Below are positions 27,922 through 38,083 of a stretch of 64,000 nucleotides of DNA, one piece after another (the stretch's first letter is position 1; the number at the start of each line of letters is the position of its first letter). The notes beneath the pieces are model-generated. The model saw nothing but the letters and a program-made list of their open reading frames with translations. It had not been told where the DNA came from and did no database searches. The translations under genes were made by a program, and so were the position numbers. This stretch comes from Nitrospirillum pindoramense (GTDB lineage: Bacteria; Pseudomonadota; Alphaproteobacteria; Azospirillales; Azospirillaceae). Location: positions 62,001 to 126,000 of the forward strand of contig NZ_VITR01000009.1 of assembly GCF_007827955.1 (NCBI RefSeq). Direction: 5' to 3'.

Positions 27922-28752
27922 GACAAACCCCCCTCAATATTTGAATTTTTCATTGGAAAAATACCGGCATAGGAAACTTTACCGGCGCACTTTTCATCCA
28001 CCGAACTTTATAGGCGGCTGGCCCTGCTGCGACTGGCGGAAGCAGACGCATACACCAGGCATTTAGCACCGAAGGAAAAGAGAGGAAACGAGAGCTCGAC
28101 ATTTACCTCAATTCCCTATGACGTGCAAAATCAGAGCATGGACATTGGCCATTTAGCGGCCTTCCGTGCTGAATTTAATCATATTGAAAAGAAATTAGGA
28201 AATTTTCCGTCCATTAATGCACCAGTCTGGCGATATCTAGACTTCTCTTATCATAATCTATTGATCCTTTTCCCTATAGATTCGGTGACTCATGAAGGCC
28301 ACTCCTTCACGCTATAATAATGATCTGTGAATGGGGCCCCAACCCCAGTAAGCAGCACGTCGCTTCTCGGCACACTGCCGGGCCACCCCAGTCATCTCCA
28401 GGGTTCGACTGGCGCTGGGCGCAGCGCGCCCCGCCGCCAGCCCTGCCCCCCAAGGCGGCGCTTGCGGGATCATCGCTCCCGCCGAAGGTTTGGCCGCGCG
28501 GCATCGCGTCGGCCACGCCGTGGTCGAGGCCGACGCCGCGCACCGGAAGATGTGACCTGAAGCGTTCCCGGGACATACGGGGGGCACGGAGCCCTCTTGG
28601 GGCTGGGCTATCGCGCGCGCCATATCCCATCCTCCATAGGCCCGGCCCCATCCCCCTCCCCTTAAGGCCCCCCTGGCCGGGCCCGCGTTGACAGGGCGGG
28701 GGGCGAGCCGCCACCCTTGGCCGGCACCCTCTTGGCTAGGGACCCATCCCAC
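27922..28752. other. Gene-poor region: AT-rich left half, GC-rich right half
   Basis: About 830 bases with no convincing gene. The left half (to about 28317) is AT-rich and includes a 64-codon open frame (28123-28317, GTG start) with no ribosome site and no recognised similarity. The right half (about 28325-28700) is very GC-rich; its several overlapping open frames are all Arg/Pro/Gly-rich, the usual sign of non-coding DNA. The sharp change in composition near 28320 could mark the end of an old insertion or a dispersed repeat. Confidence 0.45.
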
Positions 28753-29886
28753 ATGCCGGCGCCCATGGCCCGCCCTTTCACCGACGACGCGTTCATGTCC
28801 CCGGTTGGCATGTCCCCGGATGGCGTGAGCCCGGACGGCATGCCTCACGACCGCTTCCATCGCCAAGGGCGCGGCCTGATCGACCAGGGCCGTCCGGAGG
28901 AGGCCCTTCCCGTTTTCCAGCATGCCGCGGCCCTGGCCCGGCAGGGTGACGCGCGCGGGGTGGTCGATGCCGACCGCCTGGGCCGCATCCTCTATGACGT
29001 CGGATATTGCCTGTACGATCTGGGCCGCGTCGATGAGGCGCTGGTGGAGTTCCAGGACGCCGTGGCCGCGGCGGAACAGGGCGATGCCCAGGGCCGGGTG
29101 CACGGCGACAACCTGGCCGCCTGCCAGCATCTGGTCGGTACCTGCCTGGCCCGCCTGGGCCGGGACACGGAGGCGCTGGCCTGGTTCCAGCACGCAGCGG
29201 AGGCGGCCGCGCGGGGAGATGTCCAGGGGCGGGTGGATTATGAGGCCGTGGGGCATAGCCTGCACCAGGTCGGCGCCTGCCTGGCCCGCCAAGGCCAGCC
29301 GGACGTGGCCCTGACCTGGCTGCAACAGGCGGTGGCGGCCAAGGAACAGGGCGGCGCCAATTTAAGCACCGACCCCAGCCGTATCGATCACGCCAGCCTG
29401 GGCGCCAGCCTGCACCTGGCGGCCGACTGCCTCTACGCCCTGGGCCTGGTGGAGGAGGCGCTGCTCTGGTTCCAGCGCAGCGTGGCGGCGCTGGAGCGGG
29501 GCGGCCCTCTGGCACCGGTGAACCATGACGACGTCGGCCGTGCGCGTCTGCGCATCGGCCAGTGCCTGATGGACCTGGCGCGCCCCGCCGACGCCCTGCC
29601 CTGGGCGCTGGCCGCGGTCACGGCGGTGGAGGACGGCGACGCCGCCGGCCGTGTGAACCTGGCGGGCCTGTGCCATGCCGTGCACGCGGTGGGCGACACC
29701 CTGGTGGCCATGGGCCGCTTCGACGAAGCCATGGACTGGTACCGCCACGCCGCCGAAACCGCCGAGCACGGCGATCCCGCCGGCTTGCCGGCCATCCTGT
29801 CGGCCGGTGCCGCCTGCCTGCGCAAGCTGGGCCGGACGGACGAGGCCCGGGCGTGGGAACTGCGGGCCAGGACGCCGGTGGGGTAG
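28753..29886 (+). CDS. TPR protein with 45-residue repeat period
   Basis: A 377-residue cytosolic protein built from about seven TPR-like units of roughly 45 residues. The units carry VGxCLxxLGRxDEALxWFQ followed by an unusually regular loop, AVAAAEQGDAQGRVHGDNLA. The unit is longer than the classical 34-residue TPR and closer to kinesin-light-chain-type repeats; the loop EQGDxxGRV is the distinctive part. The first 45 residues, rich in Met and Pro, are probably disordered. No signal peptide or catalytic motif. ATG 28753 is preferred (TAGGGA upstream), with 28717 as an in-frame alternative. Probably a protein-interaction scaffold. Confidence 0.82.
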   Translation: MPAPMARPFTDDAFMSPVGMSPDGVSPDGMPHDRFHRQGRGLIDQGRPEEALPVFQHAAALARQGDARGVVDADRLGRILYDVGYCLYDLGRVDEALVEFQDAVAAAEQGDAQGRVHGDNLAACQHLVGTCLARLGRDTEALAWFQHAAEAAARGDVQGRVDYEAVGHSLHQVGACLARQGQPDVALTWLQQAVAAKEQGGANLSTDPSRIDHASLGASLHLAADCLYALGLVEEALLWFQRSVAALERGGPLAPVNHDDVGRARLRIGQCLMDLARPADALPWALAAVTAVEDGDAAGRVNLAGLCHAVHAVGDTLVAMGRFDEAMDWYRHAAETAEHGDPAGLPAILSAGAACLRKLGRTDEARAWELRARTPVG

Positions 29887-29904
29887 TCCCCCGCCCCGCT
29901 TCGC

Positions 29905-31278
29905 TTACGCCCGCTTCCAGGTCGTGCCCTGGGGCCCATCCTCGAGCACCACGCCCTGGTCCATCAGATCCTTGCGGATGCGGTCGGCCTCGGCGAAGTT
30001 CTTGGCGGCGCGGGCGTCCTTGCGCGCCTGGATGGCGGCCTGGATGGCGGCCTCATCCAGGCCCTCCGTGCCTTTGGGAGTCCAGCGGAACCAGGCCTCG
30101 GGGTCCTGGGTCAGCAGGCCCATCAGGGTGGCGGCGGCCTTGAAGCCGGCGGCCACGGCCTGGCGGGCGCCCTCCTCCGTCTCCTTGTGGAAGCGGTTGG
30201 CCAGCTCATGCAGCAGGCTGAAGGCCAGCGGCGTGTTCAGGTCGTCCTCCAGCGCCGCCAGCACGTCGGCCGGCACCTCACCCGCCGGCACGTTCCCTGC
30301 GGCCCGCAGCACGCCGTACCAGCGGTCCAGCGTGGCCTTGGCCTGGCGCAGGCCCTCCTTGGAGAAGTCCAGCGGCTGGCGGTAGTGCGCCTGCAGCAGC
30401 GCCAGGCGCAGGGCCTCGCCCGGCACCTCGTCCAGCAGTTCGGCCACCGTGAAGATGTTGCCCAGCGACTTTGACATCTTGTCGCCGGACATGGTCAGGA
30501 AGCCGGCATGGACCCAGTAGTTGGCCATGACCTGGGTGCCGTGGGCGCAGCGGCTCTGCGCGATCTCGTTCTCATGGTGGGGGAAGATCAGGTCCAGCCC
30601 GCCGCCATGCACGTCGAACACCGGGCCCAGATGGGCGGCGGTCATGGCGCTGCACTCGATATGCCAGCCGGGGCGGCCACGGCCCCAGGGGCTGTCCCAG
30701 CCCGGCTGGTCCTCGGCGGACGGCTTCCACAGGATGAAGTCGGCGGCACTCTTCTTGTAGGGCGCCACCTCCACCCGCGCGCCGGCGATCATCTCATCCT
30801 GGCTGCGGCGCGACAGGCGGCCATAGTCGGGCATGGACGGCACGTTGAACAGCACATGCCCCTCGGCGGCATAGGCGTGGCCGGACGATATCAGCCGCTC
30901 GATCATGGTGATCATGGCGCCGATGTGCCCGGTGGCGCGCGGCTCCACATCCGGGCGCAGCAGGTTCAGCGCGTCCATGTCGGCATGGAACTGCGCCGTC
31001 GTCGTCTCCGTCACCGTCTCGATGCTCTGGCCCAGGGCCTTGGCCCGGTCCATGATCTTGTCATCGACGTCGGTGATGTTCCGGGCGTAGGTCACCTTGG
31101 GGTACAGGTGCTTCATCACCCGGGCCAGCAGGTCGAAGGCGGTGAAGGTGCGGCCGTTGCCGATGTGGGCGTAGCTGTAGACGGTGGGGCCGCAGCAATA
31201 GATCCGCACATGGCTGGCGTCGACGGGCACGAAGACTTCCTTCGCGCGGGTGAGCGTATTGTACAGCTGCAGTGCCAT
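29905..31278 (-). CDS. cysS: Cysteinyl-tRNA synthetase
   Basis: The 457-residue class I synthetase charging tRNA-Cys. The zinc-ligand Cys and HIGH-type motif are in YCCGPTVYSYAHIGNGRT, and the KMSKS loop in GDKMSKSLGN. A Zn-binding HHENEIAQS segment follows, as expected, and the C-terminal DALR-like anticodon-binding helices are present. Length is typical. ATG 31278. It follows gltX by 57 bases on the same strand and may share its transcript. Confidence 0.98.
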   Translation of the reverse strand: MALQLYNTLTRAKEVFVPVDASHVRIYCCGPTVYSYAHIGNGRTFTAFDLLARVMKHLYPKVTYARNITDVDDKIMDRAKALGQSIETVTETTTAQFHADMDALNLLRPDVEPRATGHIGAMITMIERLISSGHAYAAEGHVLFNVPSMPDYGRLSRRSQDEMIAGARVEVAPYKKSAADFILWKPSAEDQPGWDSPWGRGRPGWHIECSAMTAAHLGPVFDVHGGGLDLIFPHHENEIAQSRCAHGTQVMANYWVHAGFLTMSGDKMSKSLGNIFTVAELLDEVPGEALRLALLQAHYRQPLDFSKEGLRQAKATLDRWYGVLRAAGNVPAGEVPADVLAALEDDLNTPLAFSLLHELANRFHKETEEGARQAVAAGFKAAATLMGLLTQDPEAWFRWTPKGTEGLDEAAIQAAIQARKDARAAKNFAEADRIRKDLMDQGVVLEDGPQGTTWKRA

Positions 31279-31335
31279 GACGGATTGACCTGGGATAAGA
31301 GGAAAAGACGATAATACGCTGACGATGCGGACAGT

Positions 31336-32697
31336 TTAAGCGGTTTGCCCCGACAGCCGGGCCAGCGCCCGCTCCCGCCCGATGAGGGGCAGCAGGGTCT
31401 TCAGCTCCGGCCCATGCTCCAGGCCGGTCAGGGCCAGGCGCAGAGGCATGAACAGGGCCTTGCCCTTGGCGCCGGTGGCGGCCTTCACCGCGTCCACCCA
31501 CTGGCCCCAGGTGTCGGGGCCCCAGGGGGCCGGCGGCAGCACCTGGGCGGCGGCGGCCAGGAAGGCGGCGTCGGTCACCACGGGCGCCAGCGGCGCGTGG
31601 GTGATGTCCCACCAGCCTTTGGCCTCGGCGACATGGGTGATGTTCGGGCGCACGGCCAGCCAGAAGGCCTCATCCGCCCCCGCCATGCCCAGGGCCGGCA
31701 GGCGGTCCACCACCGCCGCGTAAGGCATGTGGTGCAGGATCTGGGCGTTCAGCCGGTTCAAATCCTCGGTATCGAACTTGGGCGTGCCGCGTCCGACCTT
31801 GGCCAGGTCGAAATCGGCCACCAGGTCGTCCAGCGTGCCCCGGGCCTCCACCGCGTCCGAGGTGCCGATCTTGGCCAGCAGCGACAGGATGGACAGCGGC
31901 TCCAGCCCCGATTCCTCGCGCAGGCTCTTCAGGCTCAGGCTGCCCAGGCGCTTGGACAGGCCGGCGCCGCTGGCGTCGGTGATCAGGGGGAAATGGCCGA
32001 AGGTGGGAACCGGGCCGCCCCCAATTTCACCCAGAAGCGCCTCGCACAGCTGGATCTGCACGGCGGTGTTGGCCACATGGTCCTCACCCCGGATGACGTG
32101 GGTGATGCCCAGCTCGATATCGTCCACCACCGAGGCGAAGGTGTACAGCGGCTGGCCATCTTCACGGATCAGCACCGGGTCGCTGAGATCCTGGCCCTGG
32201 AAGCGCTGGGTGCCCCGCACCAGATCGTCCCAGACGACGGGGGTGTGTTCCAGCTTGAGGCGCCAGTGCGGGCGGCGGCCCTCCGCCTCCAGCCGTGCGC
32301 GGTCGGCATCGGTCAGGCGCAGGGCGGCGCGGTCGTACAGCGGCGGGCGGTGCTGGGCCAGCTGGGCCTTGCGCTTCAGGCCCAGCTCATCCGGCGTCTC
32401 ATAGCAGGGGTACAGCCGGCCGGCGGCCTTCAGGCGCTCCGCGGCGGCGGTGTAGCGGTCCAGCCGGTCGGACTGGCGGGCGTAGCGGTCCCACGTCAGG
32501 CCCAGCCAGCGCAGATCCTCCTCGATGCCGGCGGCATACTCGGCCGTCGACCGCTCCCGGTCCGTGTCGTCCATGCGCAGCATAAAGCTGCCACCTTGCT
32601 TGTGGGCGAACAGCCAGTTCATCACCGCCGCGCGGGCGTTGCCGATATGCAGGCGGCCGGTGGGGCTGGGCGCGAAACGGACGGCGACTGGGCTCAT
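31336..32697 (-). CDS. gltX: Glutamyl-tRNA synthetase
   Basis: A 453-residue class I synthetase for tRNA-Glu. The nucleotide-binding HIGH motif is [18 protein letters not shown] and the KMSKS-type loop is [10 protein letters not shown]; the catalytic domain also has [12 protein letters not shown]. Length and C-terminal anticodon-binding helices are those of full GluRS, not the truncated Glu-Q-tRNA synthetase. Alphaproteobacteria often carry two GluRS paralogues, one of them charging tRNA-Gln for amidation, so this could be either copy. ATG 32697 begins at the family N-terminus; the ATG at 32730 is not supported. Confidence 0.96.
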   Translation of the reverse strand: MSPVAVRFAPSPTGRLHIGNARAAVMNWLFAHKQGGSFMLRMDDTDRERSTAEYAAGIEEDLRWLGLTWDRYARQSDRLDRYTAAAERLKAAGRLYPCYETPDELGLKRKAQLAQHRPPLYDRAALRLTDADRARLEAEGRRPHWRLKLEHTPVVWDDLVRGTQRFQGQDLSDPVLIREDGQPLYTFASVVDDIELGITHVIRGEDHVANTAVQIQLCEALLGEIGGGPVPTFGHFPLITDASGAGLSKRLGSLSLKSLREESGLEPLSILSLLAKIGTSDAVEARGTLDDLVADFDLAKVGRGTPKFDTEDLNRLNAQILHHMPYAAVVDRLPALGMAGADEAFWLAVRPNITHVAEAKGWWDITHAPLAPVVTDAAFLAAAAQVLPPAPWGPDTWGQWVDAVKAATGAKGKALFMPLRLALTGLEHGPELKTLLPLIGRERALARLSGQTA

Positions 32698-32772
32698 GGG
32701 AAAAGCGGACCTTATGAAAAACGGGAGCAAAACCCGGACGAAAGCAAGGCCGCAGCGATACCATGAAGCGGC

Positions 32773-32804
32773 ACAAAAGCAAAAGGCGGAGCCCCGGGGG
32801 CTCC
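32773..32804 (-). terminator. Terminator after the conserved hypothetical gene
   Basis: On the minus strand a stem GGAGCCC/GGGCTCC (32788-32804) is followed by CGCCTTTTGCTTTTG. This fits a Rho-independent stop for the gene ending at 32889. Confidence 0.7.
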
Positions 32805-32888
32805 ACCCATTTCAGGGATGCCTGCGGCATGGGAAACAGGGCGGCGCCGATTGGCCCGCCAGTGCTTGTGCAACGGGGACGCCGGCCG

Positions 32889-33320
32889 TCAGAACTTCTT
32901 GCGGTGAAAGGCGGCGGCCAGGGCCTTGACGGAGGCTGCCTGCTTAACCGTGCCATCGGTCTTGGGGGGCGGCGCGCCGTTCAGGATGGGCGGTTGGTTG
33001 GCCAGACGGGTGCCGCCCATGCGCGCGACGATGGCGTCCAATTGCGCCTGGGTCAGGCGTTGCGGCGCCGGCGCCCGCCGGGGGACGCCACCGGCGGCGG
33101 CCGCGCCGGCCGGGGCCAGGGAGGGCGCCGCGCCGGTGCCGCGATAGGCGCGTTCGATGGCGGCACCGGTGATGCCCTTGAGGAAGGGCTTGCACAAGCC
33201 GCGCATCAACTGCTCATCCGCCAGCGCCCAGGCCATCAGGATGCGCTGCGCCTGGGCGCGGCTGCCCTGGGCCTGGGCCATGGCCTCGCGGATCTTCATG
33301 GAGACGTAGGTTTCGCTCAT
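32889..33320 (-). CDS. Conserved-looking hypothetical protein
   Basis: A 143-residue protein of unknown function. The first 60 residues are helical and polar (MSETYVSMKIREAMAQAQGS), the middle is a Pro/Ala-rich linker (about residues 65-90), and the end is another helix with a basic tail (AAFHRKKF). Such a two-module small protein is common among unnamed alphaproteobacterial products, but no family is recognised. ATG 33320 fits; the ATG at 33353 would add a Pro/Cys-rich leader. It ends in its own terminator and is divergent from the DsbA/FrnE gene. Confidence 0.7.
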   Translation of the reverse strand: MSETYVSMKIREAMAQAQGSRAQAQRILMAWALADEQLMRGLCKPFLKGITGAAIERAYRGTGAAPSLAPAGAAAAGGVPRRAPAPQRLTQAQLDAIVARMGGTRLANQPPILNGAPPPKTDGTVKQAASVKALAAAFHRKKF

Positions 33321-33617
33321 GGAACGGGCCCCCACCGGCGGGCAGGTCCACACCGGACCGGCCTATTGCGAAATCGCCGCGATATCTCCACCCGGCGCCA
33401 TCGACCAAGGCCGACGGCACACCCACATAAGGCAGAGACGTGAAAAGTTTAGCGCAGGAGGCTGCCGACCGGAACGGAAAAGAAACACGCCACCGCCGGT
33501 GGGCGTCTCGCCGCCCTCGCGGTCCTGGTGTATAAACCATCGGACGAGACTCGGCAGGCCGCCACCACCGCCGTATAGTCCCCTGCCTCCACCACGACCC
33601 GAACCACGCCCGCGCCC

Positions 33618-34277
33618 ATGCTGATCGAGATCGTCGCCGACTTCGTGTGCCCGTGGTGTTACATCGGCAAGCGCCGGCTGGAGCGGGCGCTGGCGCAACG
33701 GCCGACATCGCAGCCGGAGGTGCGCTGGATGCCCTTCCAGCTGGACCCGGACACCCCACCCGGCGGTATCGACCGCACCATCGACCTGCTGGCCAAGTTC
33801 GGCAGTGCCGAGCGCATCCGCCAGGTCAACGCCCTGCTGGAACAGACGGCGGCGGCGGAAGGCTTGAGCCTGAACCTGGACCGCATCCGCCGCACGCCCA
33901 ACACGCTGGACGCCCACCGCCTGATGCGCCATGCCGACGCCAATGGCAGGGGCGGGCAGGCCATGGAGCTGGCCTCCGCCCTGCAGGCCGCCTTCTTCCG
34001 CGACGGTCGTGACATCGGCGACCGCGCCGTCCTGGCGGCCATCGCGGGGGAGAGCGGGTTGGACGCCGACGCGGCCGCCGCCTTCCTGGAAAGCGACGCC
34101 GACCGCGACACCCTGCGGCAATCCCTGGCCAGCATACGCCAACTGGGCATCCAGGCGGTGCCCTGCTTTATCTTCAACCGCCTCTATTCCCTGTCCGGCG
34201 CGCAGGAGCCCGGCGCCTTCCTGCCCCTGCTGGACCTGGCGGGGGCCGAGGGCGTGGTGGCCAGCGCGGCGGGCTGA
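33618..34277 (+). CDS. DsbA family oxidoreductase (FrnE-like)
   Basis: A 219-residue thioredoxin-fold protein with the active site CPWC (residues 11-14, in ADFVCPWCYIGKRRLE). A helical insert is followed by the cis-Pro strand GIQAVPCFIFNRLYSLSG. It belongs to the 2-hydroxychromene-2-carboxylate isomerase/FrnE group of cytosolic DsbA relatives, and there is no signal peptide. Likely a disulfide oxidoreductase or isomerase. It is followed after 53 bases by an alpha/beta hydrolase in the same direction. Confidence 0.92.
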   Translation: MLIEIVADFVCPWCYIGKRRLERALAQRPTSQPEVRWMPFQLDPDTPPGGIDRTIDLLAKFGSAERIRQVNALLEQTAAAEGLSLNLDRIRRTPNTLDAHRLMRHADANGRGGQAMELASALQAAFFRDGRDIGDRAVLAAIAGESGLDADAAAAFLESDADRDTLRQSLASIRQLGIQAVPCFIFNRLYSLSGAQEPGAFLPLLDLAGAEGVVASAAG

Positions 34278-34330
34278 CGGAACACAGGGCGGCGCGTCGG
34301 AACCGTCCGCTTTTCAACCAGGTTGACATC

Positions 34331-35257
34331 ATGCCCATGACGGAACCCGAGATGACGGAACCCGAGATCGACCACGTCACCACACCGTTGCTGGACATGG
34401 CCTATATCGCCGGCGGACCGGCCGATGGGCCGCCGGTGCTGCTGCTGCACGGCTGGCCGGATGACGCCCACACCTGGGACAAGGTCGCGCCCGCGCTGTG
34501 GGCGGCGGGGTACAAGACGGTGGCCCCATGGTGGCGCGGCTTCGGCCCCACCCGCTTCCTGTCCAGCCAGACCACCCGGTCCGGCCAGATCGCCGCCCTG
34601 GCGCAGGACGCGCTCGACCTGGCCAACGCCTTGGATTGGCAGCGCTTCAGTGTCATTGGCCACGACTGGGGCGCCCGTGTCGCCTATTTCCTGGCCGCCG
34701 TGGCGCCTGACCGGCTGTGTCGCATCGCCGCCCTGTCTGTGGGGTGGGAGCCGGGCAGCCTGCCCACCCCCGCCCTGCCCCAGGCCCAAAGCTATTGGTA
34801 CCAATGGTTCCTGACGACGGAGCGCGGGGCGGAAACCGTCTGCCATGACGGCAAGGCCTTCGCCCGCCACCAGTGGGATAATTGGGGCCCCGCCGGCTGG
34901 TACGAGGAGGTGGAGTTCGAGCGCACGGCGGCGGCGTTCGACAACCCGGACTGGGCCGCCATCACCCTGCATTCCTATCGCGTGCGCTGGGATGAGGCGA
35001 AGCCCGATCCCCGCTACGCCGAGTTGGAAAGGCGCCAGCGGGCCACCCGTACCCTGGCCGTGCCCACCCTGATGATCCAGGGCGGGGACGACCGCTGCAC
35101 CCTGCCCGCCACCACCGAAACGGCAGCCGGCCACTTCACCGGCCCTTACCGCCGGGAGGTGCTGCCCGGCGTCGGCCATTTCCCGCAGCGCGAAGCGCCG
35201 GAAGCCATCAACCGTCTGCTGCTGGATTTCCTGGGGACTGAGACGGCGGCGCCCTAA
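34331..35257 (+). CDS. Alpha/beta hydrolase, epoxide hydrolase-like
   Basis: A 308-residue alpha/beta hydrolase. The nucleophile position is Asp in VIGHDWGARVAYFLA, the HG motif is LLLHGWPDDAHTWDKV, and the acid/His region contains MIQGGDDRCTLP and LPGVGHFPQREAPEA. Asp as nucleophile points to the epoxide hydrolase or haloalkane dehalogenase group. A 15-base tandem duplication (34337-34351 and 34352-34366) repeats MTEPE at the N-terminus, so ATG 34331, 34337 and 34352 are all possible starts. Cytosolic; probably downstream of the DsbA-like gene in one unit. Confidence 0.88.
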   Translation: MPMTEPEMTEPEIDHVTTPLLDMAYIAGGPADGPPVLLLHGWPDDAHTWDKVAPALWAAGYKTVAPWWRGFGPTRFLSSQTTRSGQIAALAQDALDLANALDWQRFSVIGHDWGARVAYFLAAVAPDRLCRIAALSVGWEPGSLPTPALPQAQSYWYQWFLTTERGAETVCHDGKAFARHQWDNWGPAGWYEEVEFERTAAAFDNPDWAAITLHSYRVRWDEAKPDPRYAELERRQRATRTLAVPTLMIQGGDDRCTLPATTETAAGHFTGPYRREVLPGVGHFPQREAPEAINRLLLDFLGTETAAP

Positions 35258-35261
35258 GGGC

Positions 35262-36218
35262 TCAGTCCTGGATCACCCGGGGCAGGCGCGTGATGGGTTC
35301 CAGCGTGATGCGGCGGAAATACGTCTCGGCCCCTTCGGATTGCAGCTGGATGCGGCCGTGGGTCAGGGGCACCCAGGCGCCGCCCTCCCGCATGCGCAGG
35401 TCGCGCACCACCATGACCGGCACACCGTTCACCACATGCACGGCCTGGTCGCCCAGCACGTAAAGGTCCAGCACGTTCCACTGGCCCGCCGGCTTCTCGG
35501 CATCGCTGGCGGCCTCCACGTTCCAGGCGGGCGGCGTCACCACCACGGCGCGGCCGCCCTTCATGTAGCGCCGCTGCGGATCGATCAGCGTGGGGTCGCG
35601 CCCCACGTCCGTCGTCGCCGTCACGTCGGGGCCCACCGGCACCACCATGCCGACGGAACCCTGCATGATCTCGAACTCCGCCGCCGCCATCCAGGTGCCA
35701 TAGACGGCACCGGGGGCGCCGTGGCTGTGGTACAGCAGGCCGTTGTTCGGCGGCAGGGCCAGGCGGGGGGCGTAACGCGCCCGGCCCCACTTGTATTCCA
35801 GGCGCAGGTGATAGTTGGCGTGGTCGCCCCGGTTGACGATGCCGCCCCAAATCTGCCCGGTGATGAAAATCGCCGGCTCCCCCTCCTCCCTCACCACATG
35901 GACTATCTTGGCGATGGCGGCGGGGTCGGTCCCCACGGGCGTCTGGCCGGGCCGCGCCAGATAGGTGCGCGCCGGATCGGGATAGCCCAGCCAGGCGTCC
36001 CAATCCCTCAAGTCATGGCCGTTGAACAGGCTGACCGCCGGTCCCGCCGGTGCCGGCACGTCCACCAGGCGCAAGCGCTGCGCCTGGAAGGGCGGATCGT
36101 CCGCCAGCACCGCCGCCAGCGCGGGGTTGGGGGGAACCGCTTCCGCCGCCCCCGCCTGCCCCCAACCCAGCCCCATTCCTACCGCCAGAACCAGTCCCCA
36201 CGCCGCCCGTACCGCCAT
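35262..36218 (-). CDS. Exported DUF1080 (3-keto-disaccharide hydrolase-like) protein
   Basis: A 318-residue periplasmic protein with a signal peptide (VLAVGMGLGWGQAGA). The body matches the concanavalin-like DUF1080 family, now linked to 3-keto-glucoside hydrolysis: SLFNGHDLRDWDAWLGY near residue 60, GGIVNRGDHANYHLRLEYKW, and the C-terminal GRIQLQSEGAETYFRRI. The domain fills the whole mature chain. It stops 4 bases from the convergent alpha/beta hydrolase and has no obvious carbohydrate operon around it apart from the distant GH2 gene. Confidence 0.88.
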   Translation of the reverse strand: MAVRAAWGLVLAVGMGLGWGQAGAAEAVPPNPALAAVLADDPPFQAQRLRLVDVPAPAGPAVSLFNGHDLRDWDAWLGYPDPARTYLARPGQTPVGTDPAAIAKIVHVVREEGEPAIFITGQIWGGIVNRGDHANYHLRLEYKWGRARYAPRLALPPNNGLLYHSHGAPGAVYGTWMAAAEFEIMQGSVGMVVPVGPDVTATTDVGRDPTLIDPQRRYMKGGRAVVVTPPAWNVEAASDAEKPAGQWNVLDLYVLGDQAVHVVNGVPVMVVRDLRMREGGAWVPLTHGRIQLQSEGAETYFRRITLEPITRLPRVIQD

Positions 36219-36312
36219 GCCGCCGCTCTCGATGTTATCGATTTCATCGCGACGCCTTCATAACAGCATCGGGCGGCGGGCGACAGGGGCGGGCGACAGG
36301 GGAAGCCGTGCG

Positions 36313-37842
36313 TCAGCCGGCCGCCGGACTATCCGGTTCCGCCGGCGCGTCCTGGTCCGCCGGCAGGACCGTGGGCAGCGGCGCGCGCGGGGTGGCCATC
36401 AGCGGTCCCGCCTGGCGCCGGGCCTTGTGGTGCTGCCAGGCGGCGGTGCGGGCGCGGATATAGTCGGCCACGGCGGCGGCGGTCGACAGGTCCGGCGGGT
36501 CATGGTCGAAGGTGCCATAGGCGTTGGCCACCGGCAGGTCGGCCAGGCGCTGGGCATGCACCAGTTCCAGGGCGGAGGGCTTGCCCGGCCCGGGATGCAC
36601 CATGCCGGAGGTGGGCACCACCACCCCCGCCAGCGGATCGTCGGTGCGCGGCTCCTCCCGCGTCAGCACGTCGCCCAAGCTGGGCGCCGCGGCGTCGCGC
36701 CGGGTCAGGGGCGGGATGTTCCAGCGCTCCTCGATGGTCTTGAGCACGGAGGTATGGTCGATGGTGCCGTGGTCGGCGCGATACACCGTCCCCGGCTCGA
36801 TCAGGGGGGAGATCAGGACCGCCGGTACGCGCACGCCGAAGCGGCGGAAATCGAAATCATCGAACTCCCCCACCGTGTCGTCGGGCGGCGTGGCGCCGTA
36901 GGGGGGCGGCACATGGTCGTAGCAGCCGCCATGCTCGTCATAGGTGATCAGCAGCAGCGTCTCGTTCCAGCCCGGGCTGTCGCGCAGGGTGTAATAGACA
37001 TCGTGGATCAGTTGTTCGCCCAGGGCCACGTCGTAATTGGGATGCTGGCTGTTGCCGGTGTAGGAGAAGTCCGGCTCCAGGAAAGTGTAGGCCGGCAGGG
37101 TGCCGGCCCGCGCCTGCGCCTGGAAATCGCTGAACAGCCCGAAATGGCTGTCCGGCGCATTGCGGGTGTCGGGATAGTCCAGCCGGGTCATCGGCGGCTG
37201 GTTATAGCCGAAGATGGCCCAGTCCACGCCGAACCGCGACAGCTGGCCGAAGATGCTGGGACAGGTGAAGGTCTTGACCTTGTTGTCCAAATGCCCTTGC
37301 GAGGTGGCGGCGGCGGCGAAGCAGCGGTTGGGAATGGTCTGGGTCGGCACCGAGGCGAACCAGCGGTCGCACACCGCATAGCCGCGCGCCAGGCCCGACA
37401 GGACCGGCAGCAGGTCGGGCGTGAACATGCCCATGATGTCGTTGGGCGCGGTGCCGGGCAGCACGTGCATGTATTGCTGCCCGTTGTCGTAGTTGATGGC
37501 GCTGCGGAAATTGACCACGAAGCCCCGGTTCTCCGGCCGCGCGCGGTCCGGCGGGTTCTCGGTGGAGAACAGCTGGACGTTGGTGTTGAAGAAGCCCTCG
37601 CCCGGGTCGCCACCCGGCATGAAATAGGGGCTGGGCCGCGCCTCCCGCCCGATCTTGAAGACCCGCGCCTCATGGCCGGCGCCGTCGGGATTGGTTTCGC
37701 GCCCGGTCAACCCCTCGAAATGGTGGCCGGCGGGGGAGCGGTTGCCGCTGTCCTCATAAAGGAAGCCCAGCATCTGGTCGAACGACCGATTCTCCAGCAT
37801 CAGCTGGACCACATGCTTGATCGACGACAAGCGGTTTCCCAT
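36313..37842 (-). CDS. Phospholipase C-type phosphoesterase
   Basis: A 509-residue member of the phosphoesterase family that includes bacterial phospholipases C and acid phosphatases. The opening [19 protein letters not shown] carries the metal-ligand Glu-Asn region; [15 protein letters not shown] and [16 protein letters not shown] are the other family landmarks, and [20 protein letters not shown] completes the metal site. ATG 37842 is fixed by GGGGGGAA just upstream. Unlike many relatives it shows no signal peptide, so export, if any, is unclear. The last 40 residues are Pro/Ala-rich. Substrate is unknown. Confidence 0.9.
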   Translation of the reverse strand: MGNRLSSIKHVVQLMLENRSFDQMLGFLYEDSGNRSPAGHHFEGLTGRETNPDGAGHEARVFKIGREARPSPYFMPGGDPGEGFFNTNVQLFSTENPPDRARPENRGFVVNFRSAINYDNGQQYMHVLPGTAPNDIMGMFTPDLLPVLSGLARGYAVCDRWFASVPTQTIPNRCFAAAATSQGHLDNKVKTFTCPSIFGQLSRFGVDWAIFGYNQPPMTRLDYPDTRNAPDSHFGLFSDFQAQARAGTLPAYTFLEPDFSYTGNSQHPNYDVALGEQLIHDVYYTLRDSPGWNETLLLITYDEHGGCYDHVPPPYGATPPDDTVGEFDDFDFRRFGVRVPAVLISPLIEPGTVYRADHGTIDHTSVLKTIEERWNIPPLTRRDAAAPSLGDVLTREEPRTDDPLAGVVVPTSGMVHPGPGKPSALELVHAQRLADLPVANAYGTFDHDPPDLSTAAAVADYIRARTAAWQHHKARRQAGPLMATPRAPLPTVLPADQDAPAEPDSPAAG

Positions 37843-38083
37843 GATTCCCCCCTGCATGCGCGCGTACGGCGAAGGCGTCCACCCCCGCCGAATTTCGCCG
37901 CATAGTTCCAGATCGGAACTACCTGGGCAACGGATAGAATGTGAGAAATTCTTTCATAGATTGTAGTTTCCGCAGGGCCGCGCCGGTCCAACCGCGAAGT
38001 GGCCCCAAGCCACCGCGCGCGGATGGCCGTTGTCCCTTTCCCCGAACGACGCCACGCTATCCCCATATCAGGGGAGTGCAGGC

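Noticed and set aside
28123-28317. 64-codon open frame in the AT-rich half of the gene-poor region
   Set aside because: No ribosome site, GTG start, no recognised similarity; it may be a relic and is not called.
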